Below are positions 5,861-11,075 of a DNA stretch of 24,535 bases, one piece after another (position 1 is the first letter of the stretch; every line of letters begins with the position of its first letter). This stretch comes from a virus. The stretch spans positions 1 through 24,535 of the IMG/VR virus record IMGVR_UViG_3300030389_002517; one strand, 5' to 3'. The translations under genes were made by a program, and so were the position numbers. Under the pieces are notes generated by a model that was not told the DNA's origin, ran no database searches, and was given only the letters and a program-made list of their open reading frames with translations.

Positions 5861-6992
5861 CCTCTATCTTTCTGATCACAATACCGATTTGCTCTACAAT
5901 CTGAGGCACTAGCGCATTTCCCAGCGCCTTTAGCTTTTGTGTTCGCATTTCTGCCCCTTTGATGATTCTGGGAATGTCTGGTGGCTCGAAGTCAAATCCT
6001 TCATGTCTAGCCAGCCTCGCGGAAAGCCCATCATCCAGCATACCCAGTCTGGATTTAATGTTCCTTGTTCCCAATCCTCTTTTGTTGCTCCTCTTATTTC
6101 GGGATGATTGCCCAGCATTTTCTGCATATTCCCATTCGGTGTTCCGCAAGCATCCTCGTTTGCGGTCGGTGTCGGGTAGAGTTTTTCGATATGATTTACT
6201 GCGTCCTTCAGCTTCACTCCCCAGCGTACTCCGTCCTTGTTCTTGCGTGAGAACGAGCCGTTCCGCAGTTCCACATTCTTGACTACTCCGCCCTCGATGT
6301 CTGACACGCGAGGTGTCGGGTACATCCGCATGGTCACTGGGTTGACTTGCTCCCTTAGATTTGATGGACGAGTGCGACCTTTGCGGTGTCCTTCCATCAT
6401 TTTCTGGGTGGCTGCCGAACTCCTCTGAGGTAGATGATCCATTGTATTGGGTGTTGCCCACCAGCCACTGTTCATTGACGGTGCTAGCTGGTTCGCTTTG
6501 GCGGTTGGTGTGTGCAATAATGAAGATTCGGTTTCTGAGGTGCGGTGCATTGACGGAGCAAGCTGGAAGACAAAATGTTTGGACTTCGTAACTGGCTTTA
6601 TCTTCCAAGTCAGATAACACGCGGTCGAGCCCCAAGGCGATGTGTCCAGCCACGTTTTCAAAAATGCACCAGCTAGGCTGTTTGGCTTGCACAATCTCAA
6701 ATATTTCTCCCCAGATATAGCGGTCATCTTTTTCGCCACGTTGCAGTCCAGCGACACTAAATCCTTGGCATGGGTATCCAGCGGTGAGGATGTCGCAGTC
6801 TGGAACAAGTCTAGCTGGGTCACGCGCAAGCTCCGTTACATCTTCTGCAATCGGCACATGTTGCCAGTGTTTTTTCAGTATACTGCGACACCAGGAATCC
6901 AGTTCGCAGAACAAAACTGGCTCTGATAAGCCAGCCCATGACAACCCTAATGCAAACCCACCGATGCCACTGCATAAATCAACGTGCCTCAC
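5841..6992 (-). CDS. C5-cytosine DNA methyltransferase (Dcm-type)
   Basis: The enzyme transfers a methyl group from S-adenosylmethionine to cytosine C5 in DNA, probably to protect phage DNA from host restriction. The 383 residues show motif I DLCSGIGGFALG (5-16), motif IV GYPCQGFS with catalytic Cys75, motif VI ENV (112-114), motif VIII ending in R153-N-R155, and motif X ALGNALVPQ (about 356-364). The segment from about 160 to 340, where the target-recognition domain should be, is poorly ordered in appearance. It is rich in Ser, Arg, Asn and Thr, with recurrent D-T/N-T motifs (PDTSRVR, PDTDRKRG). This oddity coincides with a second reading frame on the same DNA (5930-6823). The start is GTG 6992, overlapping the regulator gene by 14 nt. 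The target sequence cannot be deduced, and no cognate endonuclease is evident. Confidence 0.9.
   Translation of the reverse strand: MRHVDLCSGIGGFALGLSWAGLSEPVLFCELDSWCRSILKKHWQHVPIAEDVTELARDPARLVPDCDILTAGYPCQGFSVAGLQRGEKDDRYIWGEIFEIVQAKQPSWCIFENVAGHIALGLDRVLSDLEDKASYEVQTFCLPACSVNAPHLRNRIFIIAHTNRQSEPASTVNEQWLVGNTQYNGSSTSEEFGSHPENDGRTPQRSHSSIKSKGASQPSDHADVPDTSRVRHRGRSSQECGTAERLVLTQEQGRSTLGSEAEGRSKSYRKTLPDTDRKRGCLRNTEWEYAENAGQSSRNKRSNKRGLGTRNIKSRLGMLDDGLSARLARHEGFDFEPPDIPRIIKGAEMRTQKLKALGNALVPQIVEQIGIVIRKIEDDKVQS
5930..6823 (-). CDS. Nested gene in a second frame of the methyltransferase: conserved phage protein with TPTA and MGFP-x-GW motifs
   Basis: A 297-codon frame lies entirely within the methyltransferase gene, same strand, +1 frame. 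It begins at GTG 6823 with GGAG 7 nt upstream and gives MTQLDLFQT. I recognise the following from phage/prophage proteins often labelled hypothetical or cytosine methylase: AFLKTWLDTSPWGSTACYLT and W-K-I-K (residues 53-75), FQLAPSMHRT (86-95), LLHTPTAKAN (102-111), ATPNTMD, YPTPRVSD (168-175), YPTPTANED (216-224) and LNPDWVCWMMGFPRGW (256-271). These are too many and too well ordered to be chance. The D-T/N-T motifs of the methylase are the other-frame reading of the TPTA repeats. Both start codon and ribosome site look usable. Function is unknown; it may act with the methylase. The alternative is that database hits in this frame are themselves mistranslations of dcm-like genes. Confidence 0.62.
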   Translation of the reverse strand: MTQLDLFQTATSSPLDTHAKDLVSLDCNVAKKMTAISGEKYLRLCKPNSLAGAFLKTWLDTSPWGSTACYLTWKIKPVTKSKHFVFQLAPSMHRTSETESSLLHTPTAKANQLAPSMNSGWWATPNTMDHLPQRSSAATQKMMEGHRKGRTRPSNLREQVNPVTMRMYPTPRVSDIEGGVVKNVELRNGSFSRKNKDGVRWGVKLKDAVNHIEKLYPTPTANEDACGTPNGNMQKMLGNHPEIRGATKEDWEQGTLNPDWVCWMMGFPRGWLDMKDLTSSHQTFPESSKGQKCEHKS

Positions 6993-7203
6993 TAATCAGC
7001 CTGTTTACTCTGTCAGATACATCTAAGTCTTCCATATGTGTCGGTGGCTCATGGTGTAATGCCGATGGTGCGCGTCTTCGCATTTCCTGACGCAGTACAA
7101 ACTCAGTAAAACTTGCCATGCTTCTGCGTTCTTTTTTTGCGTGTTCTGTGAGCCACTGATGCACTTCTGGGCTGATGCGTACAAATAATCCTATGGTATC
7201 CAA
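6979..7203 (-). CDS. Ribbon-helix-helix (CopG/Arc-like) regulator
   Basis: Starting from TTG 7203, which has GGAG 6 nt upstream, the product has 74 residues. An N-terminal β-strand GLFVRISPEV is followed by two helices, VHQWLTEHAKKERRSMASF and TEFVLRQEMRRRA, the classic ribbon-helix-helix order. In this order the F-V-R-I strand pairs in the dimer and reads the major groove. The rest is a polar tail. A longer frame runs to 7281 but its extra residues look non-coding and lie in the divergent promoter region. It is the first gene of the leftward unit and overlaps the methyltransferase start by 14 nt. It probably regulates its own promoter and perhaps the divergent rightward promoter. An octamer repeated at 11-bp spacing lies in that region (separate entry). 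Confidence 0.75.
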   Translation of the reverse strand: MDTIGLFVRISPEVHQWLTEHAKKERRSMASFTEFVLRQEMRRRAPSALHHEPPTHMEDLDVSDRVNRLISEAR

Positions 7204-7236
7204 AATAAACTCCAATCTAAAAGTAACCTCTAGGTC

Positions 7237-7265
7237 TTGTAAAAATGATATCGAACTGATATATA
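7237..7265 (+). promoter_or_regulatory. Candidate sigma-70 promoter for the rightward genes
   Basis: TTGTAA (7237-7242) and TATATA (7260-7265) are spaced by 17 nt; TATATT at 7262 is an overlapping alternative -10. Initiation would fall near 7272, about 50 nt before ATG 7323. The ATATC/GATAT dyad fills the spacer, so a repressor could block polymerase. The prediction is from consensus matching only. Confidence 0.45.
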
Positions 7266-7274
7266 TTATGGAAT

Positions 7275-7294
7275 AGTACATTCACAGTACATTA
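7275..7294. repeat. Tandem octamer AGTACATT, likely regulator operator
   Basis: AGTACATT occurs at 7275-7282 and again at 7286-7293, 11 bp apart, which is close to one helical turn. Ribbon-helix-helix dimers typically bind such short direct repeats side by side on one face of DNA, and such a protein is encoded by the adjacent leftward gene. It lies just downstream of the predicted rightward start, where binding would repress. Confidence 0.45.
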
Positions 7295-7295
7295 A

Positions 7296-7319
7296 CGACA
7301 CAACAACAAACGGAGAAAA
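7296..7319 (+). promoter_or_regulatory. A/C-rich leader motif, copy 1 (CGACACAACA)
   Basis: CGACACAACA at 7296-7305 is followed by ACAAACGGAGAAAA, in which GGAG is the ribosome binding site for ATG 7323. Nearly the same leader precedes the gene at 8143, and a looser copy precedes the gene at 10359. It has no dyad symmetry and is likely unstructured in RNA. Confidence 0.5.
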
Positions 7320-7322
7320 CCT

Positions 7323-8078
7323 ATGGCAGCCATAGAAAAAGACAACATTGTAAGAGCAATTATCGCAACAGACTACACTAAAATAGACGATGGTTTGAAC
7401 AAGCTATGCCGATATGTACAGGACATTTATAACCAGACAGATGGCGGTGTAGCTGGGATGTTCTGGTCTACATATAAAGATAGCGATGGGAATGTTGTGG
7501 GTCTTAAAGACTACGATATATTAATGGAGTACGTCACTCAGGAAGAGATGTACCAGCCTCAAGACTATATACAAGCGTTGCTGGAAAAGACAAATGAGAG
7601 ACTGCATGAGCGTTACTACGAAGGGTTAGTTAAAGATGAACCACTTGTTACAGGTAAAACACCACCAGATTGGAAAGACAGTAGCTATAGTAATGACGAA
7701 TGCCGTTCTATTTGCTTCTACACAGACAACGACAACGAAACCTATGTCTATCTCCATGCCTTTGAGACAAAGGAAGATGCACAGTCCGTTGACTATGCCA
7801 TGAAACAGTTTTCCGTCAATGCCTATGTCGGTGGCGATAACACGTTCAGCGAAGCGTTTGACGATGAAGATGACGCAATCAAAAGTGCTATCATACAGGC
7901 ACACGCACAATGGGTCGAACATGGTTTATATCCAATCCACAAATTCGGCTCAGACATCGCAGACCTTATGAATCAATATGATGGTGGCAAGCTAGAACCT
8001 CAACAAGCGTTTCAAGATATCACCAACATTTGTAATTATTGGTTAAAGAAAAACGTCACGGTAACTGATGAGGCTTGA
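7323..8078 (+). CDS. Acidic hypothetical protein (251 aa), first gene of rightward unit
   Basis: I do not recognise this 251-residue protein. It is acidic, rich in Asp, Glu, Tyr and Asn, and has no signal peptide, membrane segment or evident catalytic motif. The N-terminal part (MAAIEKDNIVRAIIATDYTK) looks helical, the middle has strand-like segments (ICFYTDNDNETYVYLHAFET), and an Asp/Glu cluster occurs near AFDDEDDAIKSA. The start is well supported: ATG 7323 has GGAG 7 nt upstream and is the first ATG after the divergent promoter. As the first rightward gene it is likely expressed early. Small acidic early phage proteins often mimic DNA or inhibit host enzymes, but nothing specific points to that here. 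Confidence 0.78.
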   Translation: MAAIEKDNIVRAIIATDYTKIDDGLNKLCRYVQDIYNQTDGGVAGMFWSTYKDSDGNVVGLKDYDILMEYVTQEEMYQPQDYIQALLEKTNERLHERYYEGLVKDEPLVTGKTPPDWKDSSYSNDECRSICFYTDNDNETYVYLHAFETKEDAQSVDYAMKQFSVNAYVGGDNTFSEAFDDEDDAIKSAIIQAHAQWVEHGLYPIHKFGSDIADLMNQYDGGKLEPQQAFQDITNICNYWLKKNVTVTDEA

Positions 8079-8087
8079 GTAGCCGAA

Positions 8088-8112
8088 ACCAGCACTTGTC
8101 TATAGTGCTGGT
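8088..8112 (+). terminator. Intergenic hairpin, possible attenuator or processing site
   Basis: ACCAGCACT (8088-8096) pairs perfectly with AGTGCTGGT (8104-8112) around a 7-nt loop. The stem follows the stop at 8078 and ends six bases before the second leader motif. The sequence after it (CTTACCG) lacks a U-tract, so intrinsic termination would be weak. It may instead stabilise the upstream message or be an RNase III site that separates two messages. Confidence 0.4.
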
Positions 8113-8117
8113 CTTAC

Positions 8118-8139
8118 CGACACAACAATACGGAGAAAT
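8118..8139 (+). promoter_or_regulatory. A/C-rich leader motif, copy 2
   Basis: CGACACAACA followed by ATACGGAGAAATA leads to ATG 8143, with GGAG 7-8 nt upstream of the start. It is a close match to copy 1 at 7296, from CGACACAACA through CGGAGAAA, apart from a short difference in the middle. Confidence 0.5.
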
Positions 8140-8142
8140 AAA

Positions 8143-8688
8143 ATGTTTACATTTAAAAATGGTGACACACTACAATTAAAAAATATCCAGTACGCAGAGT
8201 TTGCCTCAGAAGAGACACATTGTTTTGAGGCATCAGTGTATTTCAATAACACATTAATTGGCACGGTATCAAACGAAGGTCGTGGTGGTGCTAATCGCTT
8301 TGAGCCTTTTCTGTCAGCCACTGATGCACTGGAATACGGAAAGAATAACAGACTATGGGCTGACTTGGATACACGCATCAAAGAAGAACATCCAAAACAT
8401 TACATCGAATGGGATGATAGCTATAACGATACCTCACTAGAGGTCTGGGTAAGTGAGCAAGTGTTTCTATGGCTTTGCGAAAAGGATTACAAGAAACTCA
8501 TCAAATCAAAAATTGTCTACACAGAACCACAATCAGATAAACCAGATGCAGTATATACTATGGGCTTAAAAGGTGTACGTAAAATCAACGAACATCATAT
8601 TGCATGGGCAAAAGCCAATCATAAAGACTGGTCTATCCTAAATGATATGCCGATGGATGAGGCAATTAAGATATTTGCAAAAGCATAG
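8143..8688 (+). CDS. Hypothetical protein (181 aa)
   Basis: The protein has 181 residues with no membrane or signal segment. Its first part (LKNIQYAEFASEETHCFEAS, VYFNNTLIGTVSNEGRGGAN, RFEPF) recalls an unnamed family in plasmids and phages. Those proteins open with a strand that reads A-x-F-A-S-E-E-T-x-C-F-x-A and continue to a G-T-V-S-N-x-G-x-G-G motif. I know no function for it. The second half is mostly helical with aromatic and charged residues (VSEQVFLWLCEKDYKKLIKS). The start has GGAG within the repeated leader. It is followed after 10 nt by the gene at 8699, so the two are likely co-transcribed. Early-phase accessory protein by position only. Confidence 0.76.
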   Translation: MFTFKNGDTLQLKNIQYAEFASEETHCFEASVYFNNTLIGTVSNEGRGGANRFEPFLSATDALEYGKNNRLWADLDTRIKEEHPKHYIEWDDSYNDTSLEVWVSEQVFLWLCEKDYKKLIKSKIVYTEPQSDKPDAVYTMGLKGVRKINEHHIAWAKANHKDWSILNDMPMDEAIKIFAKA

Positions 8689-8698
8689 GAGCAAACTG

Positions 8699-8941
8699 AT
8701 GCAAATTAAAAAAGAAATCTGGGCAGATAGGTATCCTTTTTTCTGCATAAATCTGCAAGGGATGCACGTTGTATCAATAGAAGAATATGACAATCAGGGA
8801 TTGGTAAAATTCAAAGAGCCTATCCCCGAATGTGAGGAGTGGGATAATTGCGTAGTCTATCAATTATTAGACGATGATGAAAACGAAATCGCAAATTATA
8901 ATTACATCAAATCGGAATGGGAGCAATTCGATGGCAATTAG
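8699..8941 (+). CDS. Small acidic hypothetical protein (80 aa)
   Basis: The frame is open further upstream, but ATG 8699 is the sensible start because AGGAG lies 7 nt before it and the longer form would run into the preceding gene. The 80 residues are acidic, with likely β-strands (RYPFFCINLQGMHVVSIEEY, VKFKEPIP, NCVVYQLLDDDENEIANYNY). No family is recognised. Its end overlaps the serine recombinase start by 11 nt, so it belongs to the same transcript and may be translationally coupled to it. Function unknown. Confidence 0.66.
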   Translation: MQIKKEIWADRYPFFCINLQGMHVVSIEEYDNQGLVKFKEPIPECEEWDNCVVYQLLDDDENEIANYNYIKSEWEQFDGN

Positions 8942-9677
8942 ATCAACGGCTGGTCAGGAGCATGTAGGCGAGTTTTTCGCCTATGTGCGTGTCTCTACAG
9001 ACGACCAAGACAATGACCGACAACGCAAAGAAATACGTGACTGGCTCAATGGTGGTAAGCATACTGTTAAATGGTATGAAGATAAAATCACTGGCACAGT
9101 TCATCCTGAGATGAGGGAAGGGCTGGCACAATGTATCCGCGATTGTCGTAAGGCTAAAGGTACAATCATCCTGTCAGACATAGATAGATTTTCACGTACT
9201 GCATGGCAGACACTACAGTTTTTCGATGAGAAGGTGCAACGTGGTAAGATAAAACTGGTGGTCGTCAATGACCCACTGATTACTGAGAATGCACTGGGAT
9301 TACAGATGAAAACTTTGATTGCCGAAGGTGAATTAAAAAAGATACAGGAGCGCACAAAATCTAAACTGGATTTTATCAAAGAAGAAATGTCGCACCAAGG
9401 TCATTACATCACCAAGGACGGCAAGAAGATAACAAAGCTAGGTGCAGATACCAATGTACTTGCAAAGGCGCGTGACGAGGCTAAAATCGTCATAGAGAGG
9501 CAAGCAGATGTCTTTGCAGAGAAAATGAAACCCTTGCTAAAATATTATATAGATCAGGATTTCACCTATCAGCAAATTGCAGACGAGCTAAACACACGAC
9601 AAGAGAAAACCAGAAGAGGGGGGGAGTGGTATCCTTCTACTGTGCGTAATTTAATTAAACGACTTATGGGAGAATAA
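8931..9677 (+). CDS. Serine recombinase (resolvase/invertase type)
   Basis: The 248 residues contain a resolvase catalytic domain. FAYVRVSTDDQDNDRQRKEI places the nucleophile at Ser22 with Arg20, and the strand-helix IILSDIDRFSRTAWQ gives D83-x-D85-R86-x-S88-R89, the arginine cluster that activates the scissile phosphate. A long helix follows (LIAEGELKKIQERTKSKLDF). The C-terminus (FTYQQIADELNTRQEKTRR, then GGEWYPSTVRNLIKRL) looks like the start of the Recombinase domain helix-turn-helix, but the protein ends there. It is therefore far shorter than large serine integrases. ATG 8931 has GGGAG 7 nt upstream. It might act as an invertase, a dimer resolvase, or a small integrase. I found no convincing crossover sites, and no phase-variation cassette is obvious next to it. 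Confidence 0.88.
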   Translation: MAIRSTAGQEHVGEFFAYVRVSTDDQDNDRQRKEIRDWLNGGKHTVKWYEDKITGTVHPEMREGLAQCIRDCRKAKGTIILSDIDRFSRTAWQTLQFFDEKVQRGKIKLVVVNDPLITENALGLQMKTLIAEGELKKIQERTKSKLDFIKEEMSHQGHYITKDGKKITKLGADTNVLAKARDEAKIVIERQADVFAEKMKPLLKYYIDQDFTYQQIADELNTRQEKTRRGGEWYPSTVRNLIKRLMGE

Positions 9678-9679
9678 AC

Positions 9680-10300
9680 ATGACTAACTACAGAGATAAC
9701 GACCATGTTAATGGTCACGATGACGAAGCACAAGCACCACCTAAAAAACATATGTCATTGCGTAATCAGCGACTTGTAAATTTACATGACAGAATACCTG
9801 ACGATTACGTAACAGGGCTGACAATGCCTGACGGCATCCCTCTCAATGGTAACATCAATGCTTGGAACGATTACTGTATGACGCTAGCCTACATGCAACT
9901 GACCGCAAACGATGGTACTTACGACACTAAATATAAAAAATGTATTGAGTATTTTAAATCAACTTTTCAAAAAATGAGTGTATTTCGTCTTTTATATTTA
10001 CAACATAGTGTAGGCGGTAAATACACAAAATCATTCATTTACAGGCGACTTAACTTAACAAGAGGCTTTGTCTATGGTGTCATCAATGATGCCGTTCAAG
10101 AGGGTTGGTTCACTGACGATAAAAACGGCATATCCCTTACCCAACATAGCATAGAGGCATTCCGACATTACGCAATGAAGTGGTGGAAAGCGAACGAAAA
10201 TAGTGGATTATCAGGGCAGTATTTCCGCGTTTGGCATAGTCGAAATGCTGATTTCGTTAAAGACAATATTTGTAATCAGTATTTACAAAAGTACCTGTAA
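9680..10300 (+). CDS. Putative winged-helix protein (206 aa)
   Basis: The protein starts two bases after the recombinase stop, with GGGAG 7 nt upstream of ATG 9680. Residues 1-90 are polar and unrecognised. Residues about 99-160 look like a winged helix: SVFRLLYLQHSVGGKYTKSF, IYRRLNLTRGFVYGVINDAV, then QEGWFTDDKNGISLTQHSIE. The order is helix, recognition-type helix pair, then a wing with G-W-F-x-x-D-x-x-x-x-I-S-L-T, as in MarR-like regulators. The end is aromatic (AMKWWKA, YFRVWHS). A DNA-binding regulator or partner of the recombinase would fit, but the family is not established and the wing assignment is by eye. Confidence 0.68.
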   Translation: MTNYRDNDHVNGHDDEAQAPPKKHMSLRNQRLVNLHDRIPDDYVTGLTMPDGIPLNGNINAWNDYCMTLAYMQLTANDGTYDTKYKKCIEYFKSTFQKMSVFRLLYLQHSVGGKYTKSFIYRRLNLTRGFVYGVINDAVQEGWFTDDKNGISLTQHSIEAFRHYAMKWWKANENSGLSGQYFRVWHSRNADFVKDNICNQYLQKYL

Positions 10301-10323
10301 GCGATTTGACAATCACAACACAC

Positions 10324-10350
10324 CGACACAACATTAACAATACAGAGAGC
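10324..10350 (+). promoter_or_regulatory. A/C-rich leader motif, copy 3
   Basis: CGACACAACA at 10324-10333 again precedes a gene, here with ATTAACAATACAGAGAGCG before ATG 10359. The core is identical to copies 1 and 2, but the ribosome site is weaker (GAGAG). TTGACA at 10307-10312 upstream could be a -35, but no good -10 lies at the right distance. Confidence 0.42.
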
Positions 10351-10358
10351 GTACAAAG

Positions 10359-10751
10359 ATGGAAAAGAAAGAAAAGTTACGGATACAAAATAGACAAATT
10401 AGTCGATGGGAAGCTGAGAACTGGAACACTAAGTTCAAGTCATCACACCAAGCGAATAAGGTAGCTAAACGTGAGATGAATGATGCTGATTATCTGATCT
10501 ACAGAGGCATACGTCCATCGTGTCGTATCACCGTACCACTTATTTCTTATACACATATTCGTGAGGCTGCCATGACGTTTAGACGACTTGCAACAGGGTT
10601 AGAAGAGATACATTCAAACACCAGTATCTCTGTTGAGAGCCGTGTCAAGTTAGCGCAAGGCGAGTGTGTCATGGCAAACCAGCACCTTAAAAATAAGGCG
10701 CGTAGAGACTATGAACTAGACCCTGACGGTACGTTTAATAATACGCGGTAG
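10359..10751 (+). CDS. Basic hypothetical protein (130 aa)
   Basis: This unrecognised 130-residue protein is basic and mostly helical. It opens MEKKEKLRIQNRQISRWEAE and continues FKSSHQANKVAKREMNDADY, then IRPSCRITVPLISYTHIREA. The end (VKLAQGECVMANQHLKNKAR) is helical too. No membrane segment or catalytic motif is visible. It sits between the winged-helix gene and the recombination genes, preceded by the third leader motif. Basic character would suit DNA or RNA binding, but this is inference from composition. Confidence 0.7.
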   Translation: MEKKEKLRIQNRQISRWEAENWNTKFKSSHQANKVAKREMNDADYLIYRGIRPSCRITVPLISYTHIREAAMTFRRLATGLEEIHSNTSISVESRVKLAQGECVMANQHLKNKARRDYELDPDGTFNNTR

Positions 10752-10773
10752 TGCAGAGTTTTACTAGTATAGG

Positions 10774-10801
10774 TTGAAATCTCAGAGCGACCGTTTAGAA
10801 T
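10774..10801 (+). promoter_or_regulatory. Candidate promoter for the recombination genes
   Basis: TTGAAA (10774-10779) and TAGAAT (10796-10801) are spaced by 16 nt in the 90-nt gap before ATG 10842. The spacer ends in CGACCGTTTAGA (10788-10799), a 12-mer also found at 4285-4296 with TTACAA at the same distance upstream. No terminator is visible for the preceding gene, so this would be an internal promoter adding transcription of the exonuclease and RecT genes. Confidence 0.42.
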
Positions 10802-10841
10802 GTGTATGTGTTAGAAACAATATGTAAAGGATTGTAATCAA

Positions 10842-11075
10842 ATGCTATTTACTTATTTTTGTCGCATAATATATATTGCGACTGGTCAGAGTTTGGTTAG
10901 GGTAGACAGTCTAGACAGACTAGATAGCCTAACTAGGTTAGGCAAAAATATATTACGTTTGTTATTTATGTTTACCCTCTCTTTATTTTTTGTCCTTATA
11001 ATATGGGCTTTCTTCTGGGTAGCTTGCTTTGCCAGTGATGTGTGTTACAACGCACAATTTATTGAGTTACCGTAA
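10842..11075 (+). CDS. Small membrane protein (77 aa)
   Basis: The 77 residues carry one clear membrane segment, about residues 38-62 (LRLLFMFTLSLFFVLIIWAF, then FWVACF). A hydrophobic start (LFTYFCRIIYIA) may also contact the membrane. Between them lies a three-residue repeat, VDS-LDR-LDS-LTR-LG, coded by a 9-bp DNA repeat. The stop overlaps the exonuclease ATG as TAATG, which supports translation. The ribosome site before ATG 10842 is poor (AGGA about 12 nt away), so a later start such as the Met at codon 43 is possible. It could be an early membrane-active protein or an exclusion factor. No family is recognised. Confidence 0.55.
   Translation: MLFTYFCRIIYIATGQSLVRVDSLDRLDSLTRLGKNILRLLFMFTLSLFFVLIIWAFFWVACFASDVCYNAQFIELP
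10903..10947. repeat. Five tandem 9-bp units with dyad symmetry
   Basis: Units TAGACAGTC, TAGACAGAC, TAGATAGCC, TAACTAGGT and the weaker TAGGCAAAA follow one another at a strict 9-bp period. The third to fifth units also form a perfect 7-bp inverted repeat, GCCTAAC-TAG-GTTAGGC (10927-10943). A nearby AT-rich dyad has arms GTCGCA and TGCGAC (10861-10882). The array is inside the membrane-protein frame and could be an operator array or simple slippage. Confidence 0.5.

Larger units (their letters stand above)
7204..7322. promoter_or_regulatory. Divergent control region between leftward and rightward units
   Basis: These 119 nt separate the regulator gene (minus) from the gene at 7323 (plus) and contain no plausible gene. 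Going rightward they hold the ribosome binding site of the regulator, a sigma-70-like promoter (7237-7265), a dyad ATATC-GAACT-GATAT (7248-7262) inside that promoter, a tandem octamer AGTACATT at 7275 and 7286, and a leader with GGAG for the gene at 7323. A leftward promoter must also be here or inside the next gene, but I see no good match to consensus for it. This is the only divergent gap in the window, so it is the obvious switch point. Confidence 0.65.

Noticed and set aside
5959-6591. Several plus-strand frames of 60-110 codons opposite the methyltransferase
   Set aside because: They have no ribosome sites or recognisable motifs and arise from the codon bias of two constrained minus-strand frames.
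7204-7281. N-terminal extension of the ribbon-helix-helix protein to 7281
   Set aside because: The extra residues do not resemble the family and fall on the operator region; TTG 7203 has a good GGAG site.
8642-8698. Longer start for the 80-residue protein
   Set aside because: It would overlap the previous gene by nearly 50 nt, while ATG 8699 has AGGAG at the right distance.
8874-8930. Longer start for the serine recombinase
   Set aside because: The added residues overlap the previous gene and precede the domain; ATG 8931 has GGGAG upstream.
10752-10841. tRNA or small RNA gene in the gap
   Set aside because: No cloverleaf or terminator hairpin is visible; a promoter explains the stretch better.
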